Of a DNA stretch of 64,000 bases, positions 36,453 to 44,688 are shown in pieces; position 1 is the first letter of the stretch; every line of letters starts with the position of its first letter. A program made the position numbers and the translations under genes. This DNA is from an uncultured Bacteroides sp. (GTDB taxonomy: Bacteria; Bacteroidota; Bacteroidia; Bacteroidales; Bacteroidaceae): contig NZ_OY782855.1 of assembly GCF_963678425.1 (NCBI RefSeq), positions 1,364,001-1,428,000 of the forward strand, in the 5' to 3' direction. The notes below the pieces were generated by a model. The model searched no databases. It was not told where the DNA came from and worked only from the letters and a program-made list of their open reading frames with translations.

Positions 36453-37517
36453 TTATTCAGACTTCCTGCTCATCATATCATTACTTATCCAAGTAATCCA
36501 TGGGTCTATTTCAGTACCAACTGTTTTTGGACTCGACAATGTGATTCTTACATCAGGTGCTATACCAGTTTCATCTATCCCTCTGTCGGGTAATCGCTTT
36601 GAGCGGGATATAGGATAATAAAGCGTCATTTTTGAATTTGGAAGATTAATAGGTACTATGTTTGAAAAATCAAGTACACCCATAGTATTATCTTTGCCGT
36701 AAACCGTAACTTTATCACTGCACGCTTTTGCATTGAGAACAAATTGCTCGCCAGAACTTGCCACATTACCATCTATAACAATAGCAACCTTGCGTGGAAA
36801 ATCAGAGATCTCATTACAAGTAATTTCTTGCGTAGACTGGCTATTGTCAACAAATTCTCCAACATGCAATTCCAACCTTTCACATATACGATTATAATAT
36901 TTACGAACTTTTTCATTGTCTATTTTTGAAACAATGTTCTTAAACGAATTAATATTATTTTTGGTTGATAACCATTCAACACCATCAACCACACCTTTAT
37001 GTGTATATATCAAAGCTAATAATGAGTCGAAAGTAGAATCCTCACCGCCACCATTACTACGAACATCAATAATAAGGTTCTCACAGCCCGACTTTTTATA
37101 TTGCTCTACCATATCTATAATAACCGGCTTCTTTTCTGCATCAAAATCTGATACACGAATCATAAATGTATGTGCATCGACTTTCTTTGCAATCATATCA
37201 GATGTATACTTATAACTCTTACCTTTGCTTACTCCAGATGTTGGATAACGAAGATGTGCATCATTGAACCATGAAATATAACGACCTACACAGTTATCTT
37301 CATTTTTACCTTTAGAAATAGCTTCACGGAGTGATAATTTAAGCTTCTCATATTCAGCGCGGTTCTTATCTGTAACCTTTGACGAATACCCGGCATAATC
37401 ATTCTCGACTACCTGAACCGCAAAATCAAAATCTCCGCCTCTTGATGCTTGCGCATTAACTTCACCCAAATAACAAGTAGTAAATGCAACTAATAAAAAA
37501 AGGAATTTAAGTTTCAT
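36453..37517 (-). CDS. S41 family peptidase
   Basis: An exported serine peptidase related to C-terminal processing and tricorn-core proteases, about 354 aa from the ATG at 37517. That start puts MKLKFLFLLVAFTTCYLGEVNA at the N-terminus as a proper signal peptide; an ATG eight codons upstream is possible. The S41 core shows NLIIDVRSNGGG and the catalytic serine in NVASSGEQF, followed by LPDRGIDETGIAPDV. No clear PDZ domain is visible between the N-terminal region and the core, so it is a compact member. Substrate unknown. Confidence 0.85.
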   Translation of the reverse strand: MKLKFLFLLVAFTTCYLGEVNAQASRGGDFDFAVQVVENDYAGYSSKVTDKNRAEYEKLKLSLREAISKGKNEDNCVGRYISWFNDAHLRYPTSGVSKGKSYKYTSDMIAKKVDAHTFMIRVSDFDAEKKPVIIDMVEQYKKSGCENLIIDVRSNGGGEDSTFDSLLALIYTHKGVVDGVEWLSTKNNINSFKNIVSKIDNEKVRKYYNRICERLELHVGEFVDNSQSTQEITCNEISDFPRKVAIVIDGNVASSGEQFVLNAKACSDKVTVYGKDNTMGVLDFSNIVPINLPNSKMTLYYPISRSKRLPDRGIDETGIAPDVRITLSSPKTVGTEIDPWITWISNDMMSRKSE

Positions 37518-37660
37518 CGTTTTGTCCGATTTAAAATCCAAGACTTGCCATATTTCAAAAAATTTAAATATCGCATTCTTTGATTGTTCTTTTAATAATA
37601 AGCTTATAAAATATAGAAGTTCTACCTTTAGTAGTACTATTTCCTGACGAATAAATAGTA

Positions 37661-37668
37661 CAAATGTA
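37661..37668 (-). promoter_or_regulatory. Possible -7 box of the S41 peptidase gene
   Basis: TACATTTG on the minus strand, 144 bp before the chosen start; a weak candidate because of the long leader. Confidence 0.3.
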
Positions 37669-37725
37669 TACTTTTATTCAAACCAAACAAATAATAAACA
37701 AGAAAAGTTATCGCATATATATCAC

Positions 37726-38115
37726 TTACCCTCTCCTATCCTTCTCAAACTTCACAAATTTCAAATTCTTTTTCAGCTTTTTATCCGCCAAAAAGCAAAT
37801 ACGCTTAGCCTTCACTTTACTGGGAGTACATTCTTCTGGCTTATCAAAACCTTCACTGCTAGCAGAAAGACTGAAGATGCCTATACCTTCCAGGCAAACT
37901 TTATTGCCTTGATGAAGTTCCTGTTCAATGACGTACATAAGTTCAACAATGGTAGCATGGACATCTCCCGGCCTAAGTGTACACCGACTGGCTATATTTT
38001 CTGCCAGCTCATTTGTTCCGATGGTTCCCGACGAAAGAGGAACTGCATAGTATTTTACCTGTTCTTCACCCTGACTCTTGTCTGTTTTTTTGCGCACGCA
38101 GTATTTGTATACCAT
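37726..38115 (-). CDS. HU-like DNA-binding protein
   Basis: A 129-aa nucleoid-type protein of the Bacteroidetes HU family with extended tails (HU-HIG-like N-terminus MVYKYCVRKK). The HU core spans about residues 20-100: NELAENIASRCTLRPGDVHATIVELMYVIEQELHQGNKVCLEGIGIFSL. The usual DNA-intercalating arm is short, and the end is Lys/Arg-rich. It should bind and bend DNA. The 5' flank carries the four-copy palindrome array at 38157-38242, which starts 42 bp upstream of the ATG and may be its operator. Confidence 0.85.
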   Translation of the reverse strand: MVYKYCVRKKTDKSQGEEQVKYYAVPLSSGTIGTNELAENIASRCTLRPGDVHATIVELMYVIEQELHQGNKVCLEGIGIFSLSASSEGFDKPEECTPSKVKAKRICFLADKKLKKNLKFVKFEKDRRG

Positions 38116-38156
38116 AATATTAGTTTGTTTTATCGTTTATTCATAAGACTTTTTAG

Positions 38157-38242
38157 TTTAGACCCGGGTCTAAAAACTATTGAGACGGGGGTCTAAAATA
38201 TTTTAGACCCCGGTGTAAATACACTTTCGACCCGGGTCATAA
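38157..38242. repeat. Four tandem 18-bp palindromic repeats
   Basis: Copies start at 38157, 38180, 38202 and 38225, separated by 4-5 bp. Copy 1 is a perfect palindrome, TTTAGACCCGGGTCTAAA. Copies 2 and 3 each keep one perfect half and one degenerate half; copy 4 is TTTCGACCCGGGTCATAA. The right half of copy 2 and the left half of copy 3 also form a perfect 24-bp palindrome (38188-38211). Even spacing of 22-23 bp and high GC in an AT-rich gap look like an operator array for a dimeric regulator. It lies between the divergent HU-like and cutC genes. Confidence 0.85.
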
Positions 38243-38308
38243 TTAAAAGCTATAAAGATAGATAAATAATTACAACTATACAAGTAGAAAACTTTTATAC
38301 CGGAAAAC

Positions 38309-38339
38309 TTGGGATATAGCCTTAAACTCCTTATTTTTG
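38309..38339 (+). promoter_or_regulatory. Promoter of cutC
   Basis: TTG (38309-38311) and TATTTTTG (38332-38339) are separated by 20 bp, giving a leader of about 33 nt before the ATG at 38378. It lies about 67 bp downstream of the palindrome array. Confidence 0.5.
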
Positions 38340-38377
38340 TATACAATCAACTAATCAGTCTAACTATAGCATAACCA

Positions 38378-39130
38378 ATGATGAAAGAAATAAAAATTGA
38401 AATATGTGCCAATTCTGTGGCTAGTTGCATGGAAGCACAAAAGGGAGGTGCGAAGCGTGTGGAACTGTGTGCCGGTATTCCCGAAGGTGGTACTACTCCG
38501 TCTCAAGGAACTATTGCTGTAACCCGCGAATTGCTCGAAATCCCTATCCATGTAATTATTCGTCCGCGGGCAGGAGACTTCCTTTATTCTACCGAAGAGA
38601 TCCGTGTAATGGAACGTGATGTTGCAGTAGCTAAAGATTGCGGTGCCGATGGTGTAGTAATTGGTTGCCTTACTCCGGAAGGCGAAATTGATCAGAGAGT
38701 TACAGAACGGTTGGTAAAGTGTGCCAATGGCATGTCGGTTACTTTCCACAGGGCTTTCGATATGTGCATTGACCCTATAAAGGCTTTGGAAGAGATTATC
38801 AATCTGGGATGCAACCGTATTCTTACTTCGGGGCAAATGCCAACTGCCGAAGCGGGTATTCCTCTTCTGAAGGAACTTGTAGAGAAGGCTGCCGGACGAA
38901 TCATCATTCTGCCGGGCTGCGGAATCAATGAAAAGAATATTCTAAAAATTGCTCAGGAAACGGGTGCAAATGAGTTTCACCTCTCTGCACGTGAAAATAT
39001 TGCCAGCGGCATGACTTATCGCAATCCGAAGGTTTCCATGGGCGGAACGGTGCAGGTAGACGAATATGCCGAGCCTCGCACTTCTGCCGAACGTGTGCGC
39101 CAGACGCTGAAAAGTCTGAATATCCAGTAA
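38378..39130 (+). CDS. cutC: Copper homeostasis protein CutC
   Basis: A 250-aa cytoplasmic TIM-barrel protein of the CutC family. Family blocks are complete: EICANSVASCMEAQKGGAKRVELC, GGTTPSQG, VIIRPRAGDFLYS, GADGVVIGCLTPEG, VTFHRAFDMC and LTSGQ. The role in copper tolerance comes from E. coli genetics and is debated; the chemical activity is not established. Two adjacent ATG codons (38378 and 38381) are both possible starts. Confidence 0.94.
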   Translation: MMKEIKIEICANSVASCMEAQKGGAKRVELCAGIPEGGTTPSQGTIAVTRELLEIPIHVIIRPRAGDFLYSTEEIRVMERDVAVAKDCGADGVVIGCLTPEGEIDQRVTERLVKCANGMSVTFHRAFDMCIDPIKALEEIINLGCNRILTSGQMPTAEAGIPLLKELVEKAAGRIIILPGCGINEKNILKIAQETGANEFHLSARENIASGMTYRNPKVSMGGTVQVDEYAEPRTSAERVRQTLKSLNIQ

Positions 39131-39199
39131 TAGTTCACAATGGGGATTATTAGTTAAATCAAGAAATATGTTTCAGGAAAAACAATTTAATAATTAAAC

Positions 39200-39708
39200 A
39201 TGATGGATTTTCTAGAACTTGCCAAAGAAAGATATTCGGTTAGAATGTATAGCAATCAGCCGATTGAAAAAGAAAAGATTAACAGAATACTGGAAGCAGG
39301 AAGAGTTGCTCCTACTGCACACAACAACCAGCCTCAGCGAATTTACGTAATTCAAAGTGAGGAAGCACGCGAAAAGGTGAAAAAATGTACAAGATACAGC
39401 TTCAGTGCTCCCTGCATTTTACTGATATGCTACAACGAAGACGAAAGCTGGTATGGTCCGGACAATAAACTTGGTTCTATTGATGCTTCAATCGTTACAA
39501 CACACATGATAATGGAAGCTACCGAACTTGGACTGGGCACAGTCTGGGTGGATCTTTCAATGCGGAGATAGCAAAAAGTGAATTTGCTTTGCCAAAAAAT
39601 ATAATTCCGGTTGCTTTTCTTCCGGTGGGCTATCCTGCAGAAATGGCTAAACCAAGTCCGATGCACGCCAATCGTAAAGATATGTCAGAGACTGTCAGTT
39701 ATTTATAA
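39200..39708 (+). pseudogene. Nitroreductase family protein, frameshifted
   Basis: The gene encodes a small FMN-dependent nitroreductase (LAKERYSVRMYSNQPIEKEK, then GRVAPTAHNNQPQRIYV) but its frame ends early at 39571. Shifting frame near CTTTC at 39554-39558 restores the family C-terminus (FNAEIAKSEFALPKNIIPVA, then AEMAKPSPMHANRKDMSETV) to a stop at 39706-39708. One missing T, giving CTTTTC, would repair it. Either a real single-base deletion or a sequencing error in a short T run explains this. The intact product would be about 170 aa. Confidence 0.9.
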
Positions 39709-39719
39709 TCGCTGACAGT
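39691..39719 (+). terminator. Hairpin over the nitroreductase stop
   Basis: ACTGTCAG (39691-39698) pairs with CTGACAGT (39712-39719); it overlaps the restored stop codon and could end that transcript before the stronger hairpin downstream. Confidence 0.5.
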
Positions 39720-39738
39720 TTGTAATTAGACTTAACAA

Positions 39739-39782
39739 AAAACGCCCAACTTTACAATCATGATGTAATAGTTGGGCGTTTT
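39739..39782. terminator. Bidirectional rho-independent terminator
   Basis: AAAACGCCCAACT (39739-39751) pairs with AGTTGGGCGTTTT (39770-39782). A/T runs flank both sides, so it serves the nitroreductase transcript and the convergent transglutaminase-like gene. Confidence 0.85.
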
Positions 39783-39821
39783 GAATTGTATCTGACTTTT
39801 CAGTTATTCTCAATAGCTCTA

Positions 39822-42536
39822 TTAATGAGTGCAGGAGGTAGGAGTACATCCATTACTATTCTGCTGAACCGGCTGTATCTGTTCGATCACTTTTACTAAC
39901 TGTTCTCCCAATCCGATGCGGTATCCTTGTGATGCGAATACCACACGGTTAAAGGTATCACCCACAATAACAACGGGTAATTCTCCCTGACGGATACTTT
40001 CGGCTCCTTCTTTTACCTGACGCAATACCGATCCGTTTTTATCAATACCGAAAGTTACATTCTTTGGAAGCTCACCATAAGCCTTTGGATTAAATGCTTT
40101 CCACTCTTCCTCATCCGGGAAAAGTATAATGATTTGCTTGCCCCACTCTTCCAGTTGCTTTTTGCATGCTGCAATATCTCTCAAGGCATGGTTGGTTGGC
40201 TCGTGATTATTTCTGACCAAAGCTGCAATGAAGTAGCCTCTCCCGTTAGCACCCAAGAAGCTTTGTTCCTTACCTGTCAAAGCATCGGTAAAAGTAGCTT
40301 CGGAATTAAAGTTGCCAAGCACTTGCAACTGACCGGCTGACTCTCGCATTTTCAGCTGAAGATCAGTAGTTTTTCCTTCTTCAATGGTAAAGAAACTTAG
40401 ATCGCTAAGCACACTGCCATCGGCCATGCGACTTCCGGTTACCATCAGATATTTTCCTGCATCCAGTTTCAGTGGATTGCTGAATATCTTGCTCCATGAG
40501 CTTTCTGCTTCTTCATCGAACTCAAGCAGATGTAACTTTCCATCTTCTATCCTGGAAATTGTGAAGTGCTTGTAATAAAGCGGATCTTTCAGAGAACTAT
40601 TCGGTGTATAGGTTGCATTCAGAAATCCCTGCGGAGCATTTCCTTTTGCTGTATTCTCAAAGTTCACATCCATCCATGAGTCATTATAATAATATTGAAG
40701 TTTGGCGGTCATCAATTCAATACGTGCAGGCACGCCCAAGCTGCGAAGTACGGCAACAAAAAGCACATTCCTTGAACGGCTGTCGGCCACGCGGGCTTTC
40801 CATACACCAAGCGGTGACATATACAAACGATTGGAGTTCAGATTATCATTGATGGTAATATTATTACGGCACCAGTCAACCCAAGCCTTAGGATTGTTTC
40901 TGATATCGTTAGCCAAAGCCGACGGAATCACTTTCTGAAATTCCTGTTTGTAAGCTGTAAGAAACTCATCTCCTACTCTTGGACTCAGTACATAACGGTT
41001 ATAAACATCACCCTGTCCGGCAGCAGTATAAAGCAAATGATCAGTCAGCACTTCGGCACGTGTATCGCGAAGATCCTTTGCCGAGATTACTTCCAGCAGA
41101 TTCAAAGCCTTATCTCTGTTCTCAGCAGTTGTGGCAAGAAGGAATTTCTCAATCTCCATCCAGTTACCACGGGAAGCCACAAAAAGTTTCTTTGTCCGTT
41201 CCAGGTCAATATTCAACTTCCCGGCAACCTCTTTAATCTTATCTTCATTTATAAAGGTAGCAATATAAGCGTTACGGATAGAATCTTCCTTAGTCAAACG
41301 AATATTATTTGCTGCTCGCTGCTGTTTGCTTACATTTGTTTCAACAGGCATCTCAACCGGTGGAACAATATCGAGCGCCATTTCCCTTACAGCATCTAAA
41401 TCTACTTCGGCGCCGTTAGCTATTTTCTTATCCAATGTCAGCGTCAGCGAGTGATCCTTGCCAACGGATACTTTCCGGAAATCGTAAACACCGTCTTTCG
41501 ATGCCCATACCACAATATCTCCCTTTCCGGCAGTGAGGAATGACTTTCCATCTTTATCGCTTTGTTTTTTAGCTACGGAATAAAATTCACCATAGTTATA
41601 GAGTTTATATTCCACAGTAGCCCCTTCAATGAGCTTCTTGTCAGCATCCAGTATGGTTACATCAATGCGATCTGTAGGCGCATAGTTATCAATCACATTT
41701 ATCTCGGTAAAATTCGGAGTAACAGTCATTATCTCCTCCTTACCGGTATAGAGTCCGAAAACATTTGTATGCATCAGCATTCCTCTTTTAGCCGGAGCAG
41801 TAAACCACGCCAGATTAAGCATTGGTTCCGGTTCACAAGCCCCAAGGAAATACCATTTACCATTTGACCACGCTTCCACCCAGGCATGATTATCATCGGT
41901 ATGCGCCCATCGGGGAGTATAGACTTGTCGGGCAGGAATACCTACAGAGCGAAGAGCAGCCACCAAAAACGTAGATTCTTCACCGCAACGGCCATAAGCC
42001 GTACGCACAGAAGCCAGTGGAGAACTGGTTCGGGAATCAGAAGGTGTATAAACAACCTTCTCATGACACCAGTGATTTACCTCAAGAATAGCATCATACA
42101 GTGTGAGATTCTTTACACGATCTTTCAATTCCTTATAAAACACCTCACGAGAATTGTCCAGTGTTTCATTATTTACCCGTAAAGGCAACACGAAATGACG
42201 AAACAACTCCTCACTGATCTCTTTTCCCCAAGGCATCTCTTCCTTTGCCTGAAATGACAAATGAACATTTTTTAGATAGAATGTATCCGGATAATCTGTA
42301 ATATCCGCCAAGGACATATAAGAATAAAGGAACCTCATAGCCTCCTTCTCCCTTGAAGGGAATTTCTTATTAAACACATCAAACATACCTCCCTGAGGTA
42401 ATGCTGCTTTCTTTTCGGCAAAAGTTTTATCCACCGTTGCACGATACTCTTTGTTGCTGATAAAATGTGCTTCCGAGCATGATACGCCGAATAATATTAT
42501 TATCAGACAGGTAAATAATGTATCTATTCTTCTCAT
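39822..42536 (-). CDS. Transglutaminase-like domain lipoprotein
   Basis: A large envelope lipoprotein of about 904 aa. Signal peptide MRRIDTLFTCLIIILFGVSC ends in the lipidated Cys20. A transglutaminase-like cysteine-protease fold follows, with Cys184 in YGRCGEES and His in DDNHAWVEAW. A carboxypeptidase-regulatory-like beta domain (IDVTILDADKKLIEGATVEYK) lies in the middle. A second transglutaminase-like region includes SRNVLFVAVLRSLGVPAR, where the usual Cys is not evident. The end has a thioredoxin-like stretch (IIILFPDEEEWKAF) and a GCTPTSCTH tail. The 42536 start is preferred over 42575 because a -7 box lies between them and it gives a clean lipobox. Substrates unknown. Confidence 0.85.
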   Translation of the reverse strand: MRRIDTLFTCLIIILFGVSCSEAHFISNKEYRATVDKTFAEKKAALPQGGMFDVFNKKFPSREKEAMRFLYSYMSLADITDYPDTFYLKNVHLSFQAKEEMPWGKEISEELFRHFVLPLRVNNETLDNSREVFYKELKDRVKNLTLYDAILEVNHWCHEKVVYTPSDSRTSSPLASVRTAYGRCGEESTFLVAALRSVGIPARQVYTPRWAHTDDNHAWVEAWSNGKWYFLGACEPEPMLNLAWFTAPAKRGMLMHTNVFGLYTGKEEIMTVTPNFTEINVIDNYAPTDRIDVTILDADKKLIEGATVEYKLYNYGEFYSVAKKQSDKDGKSFLTAGKGDIVVWASKDGVYDFRKVSVGKDHSLTLTLDKKIANGAEVDLDAVREMALDIVPPVEMPVETNVSKQQRAANNIRLTKEDSIRNAYIATFINEDKIKEVAGKLNIDLERTKKLFVASRGNWMEIEKFLLATTAENRDKALNLLEVISAKDLRDTRAEVLTDHLLYTAAGQGDVYNRYVLSPRVGDEFLTAYKQEFQKVIPSALANDIRNNPKAWVDWCRNNITINDNLNSNRLYMSPLGVWKARVADSRSRNVLFVAVLRSLGVPARIELMTAKLQYYYNDSWMDVNFENTAKGNAPQGFLNATYTPNSSLKDPLYYKHFTISRIEDGKLHLLEFDEEAESSWSKIFSNPLKLDAGKYLMVTGSRMADGSVLSDLSFFTIEEGKTTDLQLKMRESAGQLQVLGNFNSEATFTDALTGKEQSFLGANGRGYFIAALVRNNHEPTNHALRDIAACKKQLEEWGKQIIILFPDEEEWKAFNPKAYGELPKNVTFGIDKNGSVLRQVKEGAESIRQGELPVVIVGDTFNRVVFASQGYRIGLGEQLVKVIEQIQPVQQNSNGCTPTSCTH

Positions 42537-42563
42537 AAAAAATATAGCTCTAAATTTTGGAGG

Positions 42564-42571
42564 CAAATATA
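42564..42571 (-). promoter_or_regulatory. -7 box of the transglutaminase-like gene
   Basis: TATATTTG on the minus strand, 27 bp before the ATG at 42536. It rules against the alternative ATG at 42575, which would lie upstream of the promoter. Confidence 0.55.
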
Positions 42572-42917
42572 GCATTTAATTTAAAGCGCATTTATTTTTA
42601 AACTTCTTATTTAAAACATTCTATATAAATAATTGCGATTAAAAATAAACTGAACAAAAAACCTGATAATAGAACAAACGTGAGATCTAATTGGAAGCAA
42701 CTTTTGCATCTGTTTCATGTTATTTTATATTAAAACCGTGAGGGATCACACCTTTTCGTGATGTTTCAGTTAGGGATAAAAATACATCCATTACGAGATA
42801 CAGAACTATTGGTCAGTATGTTAGCAAAGGCCGTGATGGAGTGATGGATAAAAATATTTTTTCTGTTTGTATTAGCTAAAAAGTACACACTTTCCTGTTC
42901 TAAGAAAAACAGAGAAT
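42572..42917. other. Intergenic region between transglutaminase-like and FadL-like genes
   Basis: About 350 bp without a supported gene. It contains GTGAGGGATCACACC and GTTAGGGATAAAAATACATCC-like segments that loosely resemble the CGTGAGGGAGTTAGGGATG stretch near 62800, possibly degenerate intergenic repeats. Confidence 0.4.
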
Positions 42918-42954
42918 AAAAAAACCTCTTCCGGTAAATAGATACCAGAAGAGG
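42918..42954 (-). terminator. Rho-independent terminator of the FadL-like operon
   Basis: CCTCTTC (42925-42931) pairs with GAAGAGG (42948-42954), extended by GGTA/TACC after one mismatch. On the minus strand the stem is followed by seven U (42918-42924). Confidence 0.85.
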
Positions 42955-42992
42955 AGCTTTGTTGTTATCCTGATAAACAGAAATCTGATTAC

Positions 42993-44651
42993 CTAGAACC
43001 TAAATCCTAAAGTCAGCAGGACTTGTTGTTTATCGTTATTAACTTTTGTCTTTTCAAGATTAAGAATATTAAATGCGTAGAAATCTTCCTTGTAAGCACT
43101 GTATTGATAAGCGATATCTGCATAGAAACTACCCGTTCTATATCCTAAACCAAGTGTATAGTTACTGATTGATTGCTGATTGGCATAGTCTGTATCTGTA
43201 CGAACAGAGTTTACAGGCAGTTCTTTGTATGCATCATTAGAAAAAGCAGTGCTTCTATAGTTATATCCTGCTCTAATAGCAAACTCTGGAACCAACTTAA
43301 TTTCAGCACCTAAACGTAATGTACTGACGCCTTTCAGATAACTATTTATCATCGAATTCTCATCATACATTTTTACACCGTCACTATAGCTTAACTTTGC
43401 AGTAGAATAATCCTGATATTCATATTCAGCGCCAAGAGCTACATTACGTCCAATGGTATAACCCAGACTTAAGTTATATTTCCAGGGAGTGCGAAGCTGG
43501 TATTCGGTCATACAATCACGATTGTGCATATCTTCGTAAGTATCGATGTAATATGATTTATATTTAGGATCAGTATCAACATAGCGTATAATATAACCGT
43601 CTTTATTGACATCAGCATTCGATGTTAAGACTGCACTATTATACATTGTCAAATTATAGAAAGTCGGTGTATGTATAGTCGCTCCAATTCTTAAAGGAGA
43701 ATCTTCAACCGGGCGGAAAATCCCTCCTAATTTGAAGTCAACCCCTGTACCAGTTGTATTCATAAAACTTTCCAAAGAATAGGAATAGTCTGAATTAGCA
43801 AGGAAATATGGTAGTTCATTTTTATCTTTATCAAGAGGATTATAACTAGTAGGGAATTTTTCACCATAATAAATATCCTTTCTATAATTCAAATCGTAAG
43901 CACCAAGTGTAAATCCTAAGTAAACACGATCGTTTATATTGAACGACACGTTAAAGTCATATACATCAATTCCACCTCTCTCTCTGGAAGTATAACTGCC
44001 AGAAGGATCATTGCCTGGGAAACCGGTATATTCACCTGGAGTGTTTAAGTCCAAGTTTGGATGGATAAGAGAACCATTCCAGCCCAGAATTGGCAACCAT
44101 CCAGCGTTGGCATCAACGCCTAAGTTATCACGACTCATGTCACTGGCAGTAAGAGCTGAACGGTATTGCGTAGAGTTACTCATGTTTGACATCTCATCTG
44201 TTTGAGAAAAACCATTCAGATTTCCTCCCATTGAAAAATCCCGGTCAAAGGATGCGGCCTTATGATAATTGAACCCAAAGTTCACATACTTTAATGCTGT
44301 TTGATTCCCTACTTTCGAGGAATAAACAAAACCGATGTTATCAAAGGAGCCACGGTACTTATCAGAATTCATTATGCTACCGTTGAAATTACTCTTAGAG
44401 CTTGTGTAATTGAATCCGAAAGAAGTCATCAGGTCATTGCTTCGGTAAATACCAATCCCCGCAGGATTAGACCCCATTGTAGAAATATCACCACCCAATG
44501 CTCCCATTGCTCCGCCCATTCCTACAAAGCGTGCGGTTCCATTAAGGTCACTGCCGGAGAATTTTGCTGCATCATATATTGTCTGAGCGCCGGCTTCTGT
44601 ACTTAACAAGAAAGCACACGCTACAACTTTCATTAAATTTATTGTTTTCAT
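42993..44651 (-). CDS. FadL/OmpP1/TodX-like outer-membrane transport protein
   Basis: A 552-aa outer-membrane beta-barrel. After the signal peptide (MKTINLMKVVACAFLLSTEAGA) comes the N-terminal hatch signature GTARFVGMGGAMGALGGD, then STMGSNPAGIGIYRSND, which is the FadL NPAG element. A long Tyr- and Asn-rich barrel ends in the aromatic strand LLTLGFRF. FadL proteins import hydrophobic molecules; Bacteroides members are sometimes labelled hemin receptors without proof. It is second in an operon, 37 bp after the Gly/Tyr/Ser-rich protein gene, with a strong terminator behind. Confidence 0.87.
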   Translation of the reverse strand: MKTINLMKVVACAFLLSTEAGAQTIYDAAKFSGSDLNGTARFVGMGGAMGALGGDISTMGSNPAGIGIYRSNDLMTSFGFNYTSSKSNFNGSIMNSDKYRGSFDNIGFVYSSKVGNQTALKYVNFGFNYHKAASFDRDFSMGGNLNGFSQTDEMSNMSNSTQYRSALTASDMSRDNLGVDANAGWLPILGWNGSLIHPNLDLNTPGEYTGFPGNDPSGSYTSRERGGIDVYDFNVSFNINDRVYLGFTLGAYDLNYRKDIYYGEKFPTSYNPLDKDKNELPYFLANSDYSYSLESFMNTTGTGVDFKLGGIFRPVEDSPLRIGATIHTPTFYNLTMYNSAVLTSNADVNKDGYIIRYVDTDPKYKSYYIDTYEDMHNRDCMTEYQLRTPWKYNLSLGYTIGRNVALGAEYEYQDYSTAKLSYSDGVKMYDENSMINSYLKGVSTLRLGAEIKLVPEFAIRAGYNYRSTAFSNDAYKELPVNSVRTDTDYANQQSISNYTLGLGYRTGSFYADIAYQYSAYKEDFYAFNILNLEKTKVNNDKQQVLLTLGFRF

Positions 44652-44688
44652 TGAATTGTTCTTTAAATGAATAATTTAATCAATGTCA

